From: Parerythrobacter_A sp963761775 | Lineage (GTDB): Bacteria; Pseudomonadota; Alphaproteobacteria; Sphingomonadales; Sphingomonadaceae | Assembly (NCBI GenBank): GCA_963761775.1 | Contig: CAVXIF010000005.1 | Location: 1-64,000, forward strand | Reading direction: 5' to 3' | Length of the DNA: 64,000 bases | Shown: positions 7,831 to 16,719 of the stretch, one piece after another | Layout: each line of letters opens with the position of its first letter | How positions within the stretch are numbered: position 1 is the first letter of the stretch | Position numbers and translations under genes: made by a program | The notes under the pieces: generated by a model | The model's input: only the letters and a program-made list of their open reading frames with translations | What the model was told of the DNA's origin: nothing | The model's database searches: none

Positions 7831-8940
7831 ATGCTACGCCAAAGAATACCGGTCCGCATCCAGCCCTATTTCGGCTATCGCAGCGCAACCCGGCTGACCC
7901 TGACCGCCCGCGCATTGCGTTCGCGCGCACCCCTGTTCTCGCCGGGCAGCGTCTGGCGGGCTTTGCGCACCATTACGAAGCTCTTCGCCTCGCGCGAAGT
8001 TGCCGGTGTCGACGTGGCGTTGCGCTACGAAGCATCGGGCAAGCTCCACGAAGCCACCGCCACCACCGATGAGGAAGGCTATGTCCGCTTCGATCTCGAC
8101 CTTGCGGACTGGCCGCTGGCCGAACAAACGGCATGGGACATCGTCTCGCTCCACTGGCAGGAAAGCGATGTCGCGGCGGGTGTCGAAGGCTTCGTCCTTG
8201 CGCCGGCCCGCAACGCGACGCTGGGCATCATCTCCGACATCGACGACACGATTATCCAGACCGGCGTAACCGGCAGCGCGGGATCGGTGCTGCGCAACTG
8301 GAAGCGCCTGCTCGCCACCATGCCGGAAGACCGCCAGCAAGTGCCCGGCGCCGACCAGCTTTACGGCGCGCTGGGCGGCGGTCTTGCGCGCAGCGTTGCC
8401 GCGCGACCGGCCGCGGAAAACAGAGGCGAGGCATTGCCCACGGCATCGGCGCGTCCGTTCTTCTATGTGTCCTCCAGCCCGTGGAACCTGTTTTCCTACC
8501 TCGTCGCATTCAAGCGGCGGCACGGCCTGCCGCTCGGCCCCGTGGCCTTGCGCGACTGGGGACTGAACCGCGCAACATTCGGTTCGGGCAGTCATGGCGC
8601 CCACAAGCGCGATGCCATCGACGCAATTCTGGAAACCTACCCCGACATGCGCTTCGTCCTTGTCGGCGACGATACGCAGGGCGATCTGGTGGCCTTTGCC
8701 GACGTGGTTGCGCACTATCCGGATCGTGTAGCGGCGGTGTTCATCCGGCGCGCGGGCGAGCCTTCCAACCAAGCCGAAATCAGGGCGCAGGGTATTATCG
8801 AAGCCGCCGGGACACCGTTCTGGATGGGCGACGATTACGCGACGACGCAGGCGTTCATGGCACAGACCGGACTGGTCGAGGACGACGCCGCCGAGACGCT
8901 TGTCGCGGCGGTGGCGGACGGCGTATCGCCTGCGCCATGA
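7831..8940 (+). CDS. App1-like phosphatidate phosphatase (DUF2183) family protein
   Basis: A protein of about 369 residues with the App1/DUF2183 HAD-type catalytic domain. The nucleophile motif SDIDDTI (DxDxT) lies near residue 137, followed by FYVSSSPWNLF and GDDTQGDL. An N-terminal beta-rich domain precedes it. The yeast member App1 dephosphorylates phosphatidic acid; bacterial members are inferred lipid phosphatases. ATG 7831 gives MLRQRIPVRIQPYFGYRS; TTG 7810 is an alternative start. The stop overlaps the next gene's ATG (ATGA), so the phosphatase and the hydrolase are translationally coupled. Confidence 0.8.
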   Translation: MLRQRIPVRIQPYFGYRSATRLTLTARALRSRAPLFSPGSVWRALRTITKLFASREVAGVDVALRYEASGKLHEATATTDEEGYVRFDLDLADWPLAEQTAWDIVSLHWQESDVAAGVEGFVLAPARNATLGIISDIDDTIIQTGVTGSAGSVLRNWKRLLATMPEDRQQVPGADQLYGALGGGLARSVAARPAAENRGEALPTASARPFFYVSSSPWNLFSYLVAFKRRHGLPLGPVALRDWGLNRATFGSGSHGAHKRDAIDAILETYPDMRFVLVGDDTQGDLVAFADVVAHYPDRVAAVFIRRAGEPSNQAEIRAQGIIEAAGTPFWMGDDYATTQAFMAQTGLVEDDAAETLVAAVADGVSPAP

Positions 8941-9917
8941 AGCAGAAACGATCGGGAAGACGCTGGATGGGGTGGGTGCTGGGCGCGGTTGTGCTGGTGG
9001 TGGCGGGCGGTGCGCTGGCGCTGCAATATGCCGTCGGGCGAAACGGGCCTGCCGTGCTGGACCGGATAGACCGCACGGTCGGCGGGGGCCGCGATACCGT
9101 GCAGCGCGTGAAAGCCGCTTACGGACCGTCACCGGCGCAATCGGTCGCGGTCTATGGCGCTCGGGATGGTGATGGGTCGCCGCGCCCCGTGCTTCTGTTC
9201 GTGCACGGCGGAAGCTGGGCCAAAGGCAGTCCGGACGATTACGGCTTCTTCGCCCGCGCCTTCGTGCCGGAAGGTTTCGTAGTAGTGCTGTCCGGTTATC
9301 GCCTGCGTCCCGAATCGGTGTTCCCCGACATGCTCGAAGACACGGCCACGGCGCTTGCCTGGACGCGCGAGAACATCGCCGCGCATGGCGGCGATCCGAA
9401 CAATATCGTCCTCGTTGGCCATTCCGCCGGGGCTTACAACGTGGTGATGACAACGCTCGACCGCCAATGGCTCGGACGTGTGGGCCTGTCGGACGAGGCC
9501 GTGGCGGGGGTCGTCGGGCTATCGGGTCCCTACGACTTCTACCCGTTCGACAGCGAGTCCACCAAAGCGAGTTTCGGCGGGGCAGACAATCCGCAGAAAA
9601 CCACGCAACCCGTCGCTTATGCCAGAGGCGATGCGCCGCCGATGCTGCTGATGACGGGCGACCGCGACGAGACGGTGAAGCCGCGCAACACCTATGCGCT
9701 GGCCGACGCACTGCGCGATGCGGGCGGGCAGGTGCAATGGGTGACGTTGGCCGATGCCGACCACGTCCGCCCGATCATGCTGACCGCCGCACCGTGGCGT
9801 CGCGACAGGCGCGTTATCGATGCCGTCACCGACTTCGTGCGCCGTGTCGTCCGGAATGATGGCATGCAGGGTAATCCGGGCACGACTTCAGTTCCGGTTC
9901 AGGCCACGGACGGCTAG
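8937..9917 (+). CDS. Alpha/beta hydrolase (membrane-anchored esterase/lipase family)
   Basis: A 326-residue hydrolase. An N-terminal signal anchor (WVLGAVVLVVAGGALAL) is followed by an alpha/beta-hydrolase fold with the oxyanion motif HGGSWAKG, nucleophile elbow GHSAGA, acid in GDRDET and the catalytic His in DADHVRP. The HGG motif points to the hormone-sensitive-lipase/carboxylesterase group. ATG 8937 overlaps the stop of the App1-like gene by 4 bp. Substrate is unknown; the coupling to a lipid phosphatase suggests lipid turnover. Confidence 0.85.
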   Translation: MKQKRSGRRWMGWVLGAVVLVVAGGALALQYAVGRNGPAVLDRIDRTVGGGRDTVQRVKAAYGPSPAQSVAVYGARDGDGSPRPVLLFVHGGSWAKGSPDDYGFFARAFVPEGFVVVLSGYRLRPESVFPDMLEDTATALAWTRENIAAHGGDPNNIVLVGHSAGAYNVVMTTLDRQWLGRVGLSDEAVAGVVGLSGPYDFYPFDSESTKASFGGADNPQKTTQPVAYARGDAPPMLLMTGDRDETVKPRNTYALADALRDAGGQVQWVTLADADHVRPIMLTAAPWRRDRRVIDAVTDFVRRVVRNDGMQGNPGTTSVPVQATDG

Positions 9918-9926
9918 ACCGGAACG

Positions 9927-11291
9927 ATGCGCAGCCTCTCTTTCCTCGGCAAAACCCTCGCGGTGTGCGCGAGCCTCATGCTCGCCGCGCACCCGGTCGC
10001 GGCCCAATCCATCCTGCGCGATGCCGAAACCGAGGCTTTGCTGAACGAGATGGCTGCGCCGCTGGTCGAGGCCTCGGGCCTCGAACCCGGCAATGTCGAG
10101 ATGGTGCTCATCAACGATCCCTCGATCAACGCCTTCGTTTCTGCCGGACAAGCGGTCTATCTGCATGCCGGGCTGATCGAAGCCGCCGAGGAAGCGGACG
10201 AAGTGCAGGGTGTCATCGCGCACGAGCTGGGCCATATCACCGGCGGCCATGTCATTCGCGGCAGCGAAGGCGCCGCGAAGGCCGGTAATATCACGCTATT
10301 GTCCATGCTGCTCGGCGTCGGTGCGGCACTGGCGGGTGCGGGCGATGCGGCGATGGGCGTCATCATGGCAGGCCAGCGCGCGGCGATGGGCAAGTACCTC
10401 GCGTTCAGCCGGGTGCAGGAATCCAGCGCCGATGCGGCGGGGGCGGAATATCTCTCCGCCGCCGGGATATCGGGGCGCGGCTCGCTGGCGTTCTTCAAGA
10501 AGTTGCAAAACCAGGAATTCCGGTATGGCTACAGCCAGGCCGACGAACAGACGTTCACCCGCACGCACCCGATGTCGGGCGACCGTATCGCCACCCTGCG
10601 CGAAACCTACATTGTCGATCCGGCGTGGGAAAAGCCGGTCGATCCCGCGTTGCAGGCGAAGTTCGAGCGGGTGCAGGCCAAGCTGTTCGGCTTCACCAAC
10701 GATCCGGTGCGGACCTTGCAGAAATATCCCGCCAGCCGGACCGACGTGCCTGCGCGCTATGCCCGGGCTTACGCGTATCACAAGAACGCGCTGGTCGATG
10801 ATGCGCTGTCCGAGGCGGACGCGCTGCTCGCCGATGCGCCCGACGATCCGTACTTTCTCGAGCTGAAAGGGCAGGTGCTGCTGGAATCGGGCCGCCCTCT
10901 TGATGCGCTCGCGCCGCTGCGCCGCGCCACCGAGCTGACGCGCAACCAGCCGCTGATCGCGTCGATGTTCGGGCATGCGCTAATTGCTACCGAGGATGCC
11001 GCCTATCACGCGGAAGCGGAGCAAGTCCTGCGTGCAGCGGTTGCGCGCGATCGCCTCAACCCGTTCGCATGGTACCAGCTCGGCGTCGTCTATGCTGCGC
11101 GCGGCGATATGCCGCGTGCCCGGCTCGCGAGCGCGGAACGCCAGGTGATGACGCGGCAATATGCCACTGCGATCAACAGCGCGCGCATTGCCGAAGCAGG
11201 GTTGGCGACCGGAACGCCGGACTGGCTGCGCGCCCAGGATATCGGATTGCAGGCCCGCGCCGCGCTTGAAGCGGAAAAGGAGCGGCGGTAG
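9927..11291 (+). CDS. M48 family metalloprotease with TPR repeats (BepA-like)
   Basis: A 454-residue periplasmic zinc protease. A signal peptide (LAVCASLMLAAHPVAAQ) precedes the M48 domain with zinc motif HELGH (about 97-101) and the downstream SSADAAGAEYL third-ligand region. The C-terminal part from about 270 has TPR-like helices (YFLELKGQVLLESGRPLDAL). E. coli BepA, the known relative, trims and chaperones outer-membrane proteins such as LptD. It starts 9 bp after the hydrolase gene, and a DsbA-like gene follows 27 bp later, which suits a periplasmic quality-control group. Confidence 0.88.
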   Translation: MRSLSFLGKTLAVCASLMLAAHPVAAQSILRDAETEALLNEMAAPLVEASGLEPGNVEMVLINDPSINAFVSAGQAVYLHAGLIEAAEEADEVQGVIAHELGHITGGHVIRGSEGAAKAGNITLLSMLLGVGAALAGAGDAAMGVIMAGQRAAMGKYLAFSRVQESSADAAGAEYLSAAGISGRGSLAFFKKLQNQEFRYGYSQADEQTFTRTHPMSGDRIATLRETYIVDPAWEKPVDPALQAKFERVQAKLFGFTNDPVRTLQKYPASRTDVPARYARAYAYHKNALVDDALSEADALLADAPDDPYFLELKGQVLLESGRPLDALAPLRRATELTRNQPLIASMFGHALIATEDAAYHAEAEQVLRAAVARDRLNPFAWYQLGVVYAARGDMPRARLASAERQVMTRQYATAINSARIAEAGLATGTPDWLRAQDIGLQARAALEAEKERR

Positions 11292-11318
11292 CGCCTGCCC
11301 CATGACCAAGGCCACCCT

Positions 11319-12053
11319 ATGACCACGCCCGCCTCGTCCCGCCTCGCTCCTTTCGTTCTACCCGCAATCGTCGGCGCCATCAGTGGCGTCCTTACTGTCC
11401 TGCTGCTGACAGCCACCGGCGTTTTAGGCGGCGGGACGGATCACGAGGCGACGCGCGCCTACCTTATCGAGAACCCCGATATCCTGCCCGAGATGGCGCA
11501 GGCCTATGACATGCAGCAGGCGCGCGAACGGCTGGCACAGGCAGGCGGCGCCGTCACCGAACCTTTCCCCGGCGCCGTGTTGGGCAATCCGGATGGTGCG
11601 GTCACGCTGGTGGAGTTCACCGATTACGGCTGCGGCTTCTGCCGGCAAAGCCGCGCCGATGTGGAAGCACTGATAGCCGCCAATCCTGACTTGCGCGTGG
11701 TTGTGCGCGAATGGCCGATCTTCGATGGCAGCGAAGGCGCGGCACGCATGGCGCTGGCTGCGGCGGAACAAGGCAAATTTGCCGCATTCCATGCCGCGAT
11801 GTTCGCTGGCGACGCTCCCTCCGCCGCGTCGGTGAAGGCAGCCGCTACAATGGCCGGATTGGACATGGCCCGCGCAGACACGTTCCTGAAAACACGTCGC
11901 GCCGATGCGGAGCTGGCTGCAAATATCGATGTGGCGAACCGGCTCGGTTTCACCGGCACGCCAAGCTGGGTCGTCGGAGATACAGTGGTGCAGGGCGCGG
12001 TCGGGCAGGCCGAATTGCAGGCGGCGATCACCGCCGCGCGCGCCGATACATGA
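11319..12053 (+). CDS. DsbA family thiol:disulfide oxidoreductase
   Basis: A 244-residue protein with an N-terminal membrane anchor (about 8-38) and a thioredoxin-fold DsbA/Com1-like domain. The redox motif CGFC lies in DYGCGFCRQSR (about 107-117) and the cis-Pro loop is GFTGTPSWV. Such proteins make or isomerise disulfides in exported proteins. It follows the M48 protease at 27 bp. Confidence 0.9.
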   Translation: MTTPASSRLAPFVLPAIVGAISGVLTVLLLTATGVLGGGTDHEATRAYLIENPDILPEMAQAYDMQQARERLAQAGGAVTEPFPGAVLGNPDGAVTLVEFTDYGCGFCRQSRADVEALIAANPDLRVVVREWPIFDGSEGAARMALAAAEQGKFAAFHAAMFAGDAPSAASVKAAATMAGLDMARADTFLKTRRADAELAANIDVANRLGFTGTPSWVVGDTVVQGAVGQAELQAAITAARADT

Positions 12054-12121
12054 CCCGGCCCGTCGGCCTATCCGCCGGCCTATGGGCAAGTTCGCGCCTT
12101 TTGCGCTAGGATAGCTGGCAG

Positions 12122-13372
12122 ATGGCCGTCCTGCCCTTTCAACCCACGCCGTTCTTCGCGCAGAAGAACCGGGCATTCTGGAACCTGCAATTCGCAGGCT
12201 GGGGCGGCGCGTTTCTGCTGCGCGCCGTGTCGGGACTGGTCAACGATCAGGACGGCGCGTTTTTCGTTATCATCCTGATCGAGACGATCACCGGCTTTTC
12301 CATCAGCACGGTGCTGTCGGCAGTATACGGACAGCTCATCAATCGCCGCCCGCTGATCGCATGGGGCGTCAGCGGCCTGTTCCTGATCGTGTCCGTACTG
12401 GCGTTTGCCTTCATCGGCGCATGGGTCTTTTCGCTGACCAGAGGCGATCCCGAAGCCGGTTTTACGGCCCAGCTCATCGGTTATCTCATCTATCCGCTGA
12501 CCCTGCTCGGATCTTGGTCGGCGCTGTATTACGCGATCAACCTGTTCCTTCAGGTGGAGGAGCAGGCGGACCAGCTGGAACATTTGGAAGCACAGGCCAC
12601 CAGTGCGCAGCTGGCCATGCTGCGATACCAGTTGAACCCGCATTTCCTGTTCAATACGCTAAATTCCATCAGCACGCTGGTGCTGTTGAAACAGACCGAG
12701 CCTGCCAATGCGATGCTGACGCGGCTGAGCGCGTTCCTGCGTCACACGCTGGTGGTGCAGCCCGGCGGCAAAGTGACGCTGGCGCAGGAAATCGATACAC
12801 TGAAGCTGTATCTGGGTATCGAGAAGATGCGGTTCGAGGACCGGCTGCGCACGCAATTCGATATCGAGGAAGCCGCCTGCAAGGCGCGCCTGCCCTCGAT
12901 GCTGCTGCAACCGCTGATCGAAAACGCCATCAAATATGCCGTCTCGCCATTGGAAGAAGGCGCGCGGATTACCTTAAAGGCAAAGCGTGTCGGGCAACGA
13001 CTGCGGATCGTGGTGTCCGATACCGGGCCGGGATTACCGGGAGGCAGTGGCGCCAGCAAGTCCGCGTTGCTCGATCTGCCGCCCTCCGCCGTCGCCAAGA
13101 CCAGCGGCATCAGCAATCCTGCCGATACCCGCGCCGCATCGACCGGCGTGGGCCTCGCCAATATCCGCGATCGGCTGGCGCAGGCCTATGGCGAGGAACA
13201 CCTGTTCGAAATCCGCACCCCGGCCGATGGCGGTTTTTCGGTGGTGATCGAAATGCCGTTCGACACCGAAAGCCCCGAAGTCGAGCTGGCGAGTATAGCC
13301 AGCCCCGCGACCGCGCCGCTATTACCCCCGGCCTCAGCCAGGCATGCCCTGGGCCAATCGATAGGAAACTGA
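12122..13372 (+). CDS. LytS/YehU-type sensor histidine kinase (pair 1)
   Basis: A 416-residue membrane kinase. About four hydrophobic segments fill residues 15-150. A short coiled stretch (VEEQADQLEHLEAQATSAQL) leads to the His_kinase domain with RYQLNPHFLFNTLNS (phospho-His), the N box LLQPLIENAIKYA and the G box GVGLANIRDRL. This HisKA variant pairs with LytTR regulators. Its TGA is followed at once by the ATG of such a regulator, so they form one two-component system. The stimulus is unknown. Confidence 0.9.
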   Translation: MAVLPFQPTPFFAQKNRAFWNLQFAGWGGAFLLRAVSGLVNDQDGAFFVIILIETITGFSISTVLSAVYGQLINRRPLIAWGVSGLFLIVSVLAFAFIGAWVFSLTRGDPEAGFTAQLIGYLIYPLTLLGSWSALYYAINLFLQVEEQADQLEHLEAQATSAQLAMLRYQLNPHFLFNTLNSISTLVLLKQTEPANAMLTRLSAFLRHTLVVQPGGKVTLAQEIDTLKLYLGIEKMRFEDRLRTQFDIEEAACKARLPSMLLQPLIENAIKYAVSPLEEGARITLKAKRVGQRLRIVVSDTGPGLPGGSGASKSALLDLPPSAVAKTSGISNPADTRAASTGVGLANIRDRLAQAYGEEHLFEIRTPADGGFSVVIEMPFDTESPEVELASIASPATAPLLPPASARHALGQSIGN

Positions 13373-14170
13373 ATGCCCATCCGCACCATTCTCGTCGACG
13401 ATGAAAAGCTGGCGATCCAGGGGCTGCAATTGCGCCTGGAAGCGTATGAGGATGTCGAGATCATCGACACCTGCAGCAATGGCCGCGAAGCCATCCGCAA
13501 GATCAAGACGCTGAAGCCTGACCTGGTTTTCCTCGACATCCAGATGCCCGGTTTCGACGGGTTTTCGGTGGTGAAGGGCGTCATGGAAATCGCCCCGCCG
13601 CTGATCGTGTTCGTTACCGCCTATCAGGAACATGCCGTGCGCGCGTTCGAAGCCAATGCGGTGAATTACCTGATGAAGCCGGTGGACGAGGACAAGCTGC
13701 GCGATACGCTGGAGCGGGTCCGCATCCGGCTGGCGGAGAAGCGCTCGACCGACGATGTGGAAGCCCTGAAGCATGTCCTCGCCGAAGTCGCGCCCGATGC
13801 CGCCGAGGAATTCTCCGACGGGGATGGCGAGGCCGCCGAACGGTTCGAGAAACTGATCAACGTGAAGGATCGCGGCCAGATTTTCCGTGTGGAAGTAGGC
13901 AGCATCGAACATATCGAGGCAGCGGGCGATTACATGTGCATCTATACCGGCGACAATTCGCTGATCCTGCGCGAAACGATGAAGGATCTGGAGCGACGGC
14001 TGGACCCGCGCAAGTTCCAGCGCGTCCACCGCTCCACCATCGTCAATCTGGACCAGGTGCGGCAGGTGAAACCGCACACCAATGGCGAATGCTTTCTCGT
14101 GCTGAGTTCAGGCGCGGAAGTGAAGGTGTCGCGCAGCTATCGCGACGTGGTCGCCAGGTTCGTGCATTGA
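13373..14170 (+). CDS. LytTR-family response regulator (pair 1)
   Basis: A 265-residue regulator. The receiver domain (1-120) has acidic pocket VDDEK, phospho-acceptor Asp in LVFLDIQMPGFDG and switch Lys in NYLMKP. The C-terminal LytTR DNA-binding domain (about 165-265) shows the typical HRSTIVNLDQVRQV. It begins directly after the stop of the kinase gene. It is expected to bind direct repeats in target promoters; targets are unknown. A second such pair lies at 45459-47451 in the opposite orientation. Confidence 0.92.
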   Translation: MPIRTILVDDEKLAIQGLQLRLEAYEDVEIIDTCSNGREAIRKIKTLKPDLVFLDIQMPGFDGFSVVKGVMEIAPPLIVFVTAYQEHAVRAFEANAVNYLMKPVDEDKLRDTLERVRIRLAEKRSTDDVEALKHVLAEVAPDAAEEFSDGDGEAAERFEKLINVKDRGQIFRVEVGSIEHIEAAGDYMCIYTGDNSLILRETMKDLERRLDPRKFQRVHRSTIVNLDQVRQVKPHTNGECFLVLSSGAEVKVSRSYRDVVARFVH

Positions 14171-14181
14171 AGTCGCACTTG

Positions 14182-14212
14182 TTATTGCGAGAAGCAAAGC
14201 GAGACGGCAATC
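14182..14212. repeat. Short REP-like element between regulator and nadC
   Basis: A 31-bp stretch beginning TTATTGCGAG and ending GGCAATC has ATTGC/GCAAT ends and resembles a common dispersed bacterial palindrome family. It is a single copy here. Confidence 0.3.
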
Positions 14213-14240
14213 CCGAGCGTTGCGGCGATAAGGAAGCCTG

Positions 14241-15101
14241 ATGACATTCGACCTCGAAGGCTTCGACCTTGCTCGCTTCGTCCGGGAGACACTGGCCGAG
14301 GACCTGGGCGCGGGACTGCCCGGCGGCGGGCGCGATATCACGTCGGAAAGCGTCATCCCTGCCGATGTGCGGTTTGCCGGGGTGATGGACAGTCGCGATC
14401 CCATCACTGTCGCGGGCCTGCCGATTGCCGCCGCGTTTTTCCGCGCGCTCGATCCCGATGCCGAAATCGACATGCTCGTCGGGGAAGGCGAAGCCGTCGC
14501 CGCCGGTGCCGACCTCATGCGCTTGTCTGGAAACGCCCGCGCCATGCTGACGGCGGAGCGCAGCGCACTGAATACGGTGCAGCACCTGTCCGGCATTGCC
14601 ACCATGACCGCCGCCTATGTCGCAGCGATGGACAATCCGGCCTGCACCCTGCTCGACACGCGCAAGACCATTCCGGGCCTGCGGATGCTGGAGAAATACG
14701 CGGTGCGGATGGGCGGCGCGGCGAACCACCGGATGGGCCTGTGGGATGCGGCGATGATAAAGGACAATCATGTGCTGGTCGCCGGATCGGTTGGCGCGGC
14801 GGTGACGCGTGCTGTCGACGCGGGCGTGGCCGAGATCATCTGCGAAGTGGACCGGCTGGACCAGATCGAGCCTGCGCTGGCCGCTGGCGCGACTCGCCTG
14901 CTGCTCGACAATATGGCGCCGCCGATACTGCGCGAGGCAGTCGGCATCGTGGCGGGACGGGTGCCGACCGAGGCAAGCGGCGGGATCGACATGACCACCA
15001 TCGCCGCCAAGGCCGCGACGGGGGTGGATTTCGTATCGGTCGGACGGCTGACGCAAAGCGCGCCTGCCGCCGATATCGGGCTGGATTTCACTGCCCTGTG
15101 A
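14241..15101 (+). CDS. nadC: Nicotinate-nucleotide pyrophosphorylase (carboxylating), quinolinate PRTase
   Basis: A 286-residue enzyme of de novo NAD synthesis. It joins quinolinate to PRPP, giving nicotinate mononucleotide, CO2 and PPi. Family motifs in order: RSALNTVQHLSGIAT, LLDTRKTIPGLR, KYAVRMGGAANHRMGL, IKDNH, EVDRLDQ and LLDNM; length is normal. nadA/nadB are not in the window. Its TGA overlaps the GTG of the RNase T2 gene (GTGA), so the two are coupled. Confidence 0.95.
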   Translation: MTFDLEGFDLARFVRETLAEDLGAGLPGGGRDITSESVIPADVRFAGVMDSRDPITVAGLPIAAAFFRALDPDAEIDMLVGEGEAVAAGADLMRLSGNARAMLTAERSALNTVQHLSGIATMTAAYVAAMDNPACTLLDTRKTIPGLRMLEKYAVRMGGAANHRMGLWDAAMIKDNHVLVAGSVGAAVTRAVDAGVAEIICEVDRLDQIEPALAAGATRLLLDNMAPPILREAVGIVAGRVPTEASGGIDMTTIAAKAATGVDFVSVGRLTQSAPAADIGLDFTAL

Positions 15102-15799
15102 TAGCCCGGATCGCCGTTTTGCTTGTGGCGATATGGCTGCCCGTCGCCGCCAGCGCGCAAAGCTATCAATGCCGGATGCCAGCTCGGATTGCGGTTCCGC
15201 AGGTATCGCCCGACGGGCCGCAGCGCCGGACGCCCGTGTCCGGCTACACGCTGGCGGTGAGCTGGTCTCCGGAATTCTGCAAGGGGCGCGAGCGGGATGC
15301 GCGCCATCGCACCCAGTGTTCGGGCCGCAATGGCCGCTTCGGCTTCATTGCGCACGGTCTCTGGCCCGAAAGCCGCACACGATGGCCACAATGGTGCGGA
15401 TCGGCGCGCGCGCTTTCCCCGCAGGAGACGCGGCGCAATATGTGCATGAGCCCGTCCGCCGCCCTGCTGGCGCGGCAATGGGCCAAACATGGCAGCTGCA
15501 TGACGCGCAAGCCTGAAACCTATTTCAAGGTCACGCGCATATTATTCGATTCGCTGCAGTTCCCCGACATGGGGCGGCTATCGCGCGAGGACGGGCTGAC
15601 CGCGGACCGGTTACGACAGGAGTTTGCGCGGCTGAACCGGGGTATCGGGGCCGAATCGGTCGGGCTGAAAGTCAACAGGCGCGGCTGGTTGCAGGAAATG
15701 CGGCTCTGTTATGGCCAGGATTTCATGCCGCGACCATGCGATGCAACCCGCTTCGGACCGGGTGACAACGCGCCGCTCAAGATCTGGCGCGGCCTTTAG
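15098..15799 (+). CDS. Secreted ribonuclease T2 family protein
   Basis: A 233-residue exported RNase. After a signal peptide (VLLVAIWLPVAASAQ) come both T2 active-site motifs: CAS-I FIAHGLWPES and CAS-II ARQWAKHGSC, each with a catalytic His, plus several cysteines for disulfides. T2 enzymes cleave single-stranded RNA through a 2',3'-cyclic intermediate in the periplasm or outside. The start is taken as GTG 15098, overlapping the nadC stop, because it places the signal peptide at the N terminus. Confidence 0.88.
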   Translation: MIARIAVLLVAIWLPVAASAQSYQCRMPARIAVPQVSPDGPQRRTPVSGYTLAVSWSPEFCKGRERDARHRTQCSGRNGRFGFIAHGLWPESRTRWPQWCGSARALSPQETRRNMCMSPSAALLARQWAKHGSCMTRKPETYFKVTRILFDSLQFPDMGRLSREDGLTADRLRQEFARLNRGIGAESVGLKVNRRGWLQEMRLCYGQDFMPRPCDATRFGPGDNAPLKIWRGL

Positions 15800-15822
15800 G
15801 ATTTCAGGGTGAAATCAATACC

Positions 15823-16278
15823 TTAGCGGCGCGTCCTGAAAAACGCTCTAAGCAGTTCGCCCGCCTCGACCTCGCCGATGCCGCGATAAATGTCGGGGCA
15901 GTGCATCGTTTGCGGGTGGGCGAAGACACGCGCGCCATGATCCACCCCGCCACCCTTCGGGTCCGGTGCGGCGTAATACAGCGCTTCGACGCGGGCGAGG
16001 GAGATCGCGCCAGCACACATCGCGCATGGTTCCAGCGTCACCCAGAGCGAGCACCCGCCCAACCGGTCGCGGCCCAGCCTGCGCGCGGCATCGCGGATGG
16101 CGACGATCTCTGCATGGGCAGTGGGGTCGCTGCCGCTGCGCGTCCGGTTTCGCCCCTCGCCAACGCGCTGCGCACCGTCCATCACCACGGCACCCACCGG
16201 CACTTCGCCCGCATCCGCCGCCTCTTGCGCCAGGGCGAGCGCGCGCCGCATTGGTTCGGGAAGGGGCCAGCGTGCCAT
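15823..16278 (-). CDS. tadA: tRNA-specific adenosine deaminase
   Basis: A 151-residue zinc deaminase that converts A34 to inosine in the tRNA-Arg(ACG) anticodon. Seen: PTAHAEIVAIRDAARRLG with zinc His and catalytic Glu, and LEPCAMCAGAI with the two zinc Cys. Length and C-terminal helix are typical of TadA. An upstream in-frame extension exists but has no similarity, so ATG at 16278 is used. It converges with the RNase T2 gene and is divergent from rpmB. Confidence 0.93.
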   Translation of the reverse strand: MARWPLPEPMRRALALAQEAADAGEVPVGAVVMDGAQRVGEGRNRTRSGSDPTAHAEIVAIRDAARRLGRDRLGGCSLWVTLEPCAMCAGAISLARVEALYYAAPDPKGGGVDHGARVFAHPQTMHCPDIYRGIGEVEAGELLRAFFRTRR

Positions 16279-16320
16279 GCGTTCCCGTGCTACCTGCCCT
16301 GTTGCAACGCGGCAATGTGC

Positions 16321-16349
16321 TTGACGCCAGCCCCCGCTTTGCCTAGATG
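16321..16349 (+). promoter_or_regulatory. Candidate sigma-70-type promoter for rpmB
   Basis: TTGACG (16321-16326) and TAGATG (16344-16349) are separated by 17 bp and lie 80 bp before the rpmB start. The -35 is close to consensus and the -10 is weaker. Confidence 0.4.
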
Positions 16350-16428
16350 CGCCGCCTTGGCCGGACCCTCTCGCGCATGCGCGAAACCGGCGATCTTCGA
16401 ACACGCTTAGACCGAACGAGAGAACACC

Positions 16429-16719
16429 ATGTCGCGTATTTGCGAACTGACCGGCAAAGGTCGCCTGACGGGCAACAATGTCAGCCACGCCAACAACCGC
16501 ACCAAGCGGGTGTTCCTGCCCAATCTGCAGAACGTGACGCTGTTGAGCGAATCGCTGGATCGCGGCTTCAAGTTCCGCGTTTCCACGCACGGCCTGCGGT
16601 CGGTCGAACACAATGGCGGGCTCGACAACTGGTTGATGAAGACCAAGGATGAAAAGCTCAGCGCGCGCGCCCTGAAGGTGAAGCGCGAATTGAAGAAGGC
16701 CGCGAAAGCCGCCGCTTGA
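16429..16719 (+). CDS. rpmB: 50S ribosomal protein L28
   Basis: A 96-residue ribosomal protein with the L28 start SRICELTGKGRLTGNNVSHA, the RTKRVFLPNLQ motif and a Lys/Ala-rich tail. It belongs to the large subunit, near the E site. It is a single gene with its own likely promoter. Confidence 0.97.
   Translation: MSRICELTGKGRLTGNNVSHANNRTKRVFLPNLQNVTLLSESLDRGFKFRVSTHGLRSVEHNGGLDNWLMKTKDEKLSARALKVKRELKKAAKAAA

Noticed and set aside
7834..9711. Long minus-strand open frame of 625 codons
   Set aside because: It is Arg/Pro-rich antisense to the App1-like and hydrolase genes, an effect of high third-position G+C.
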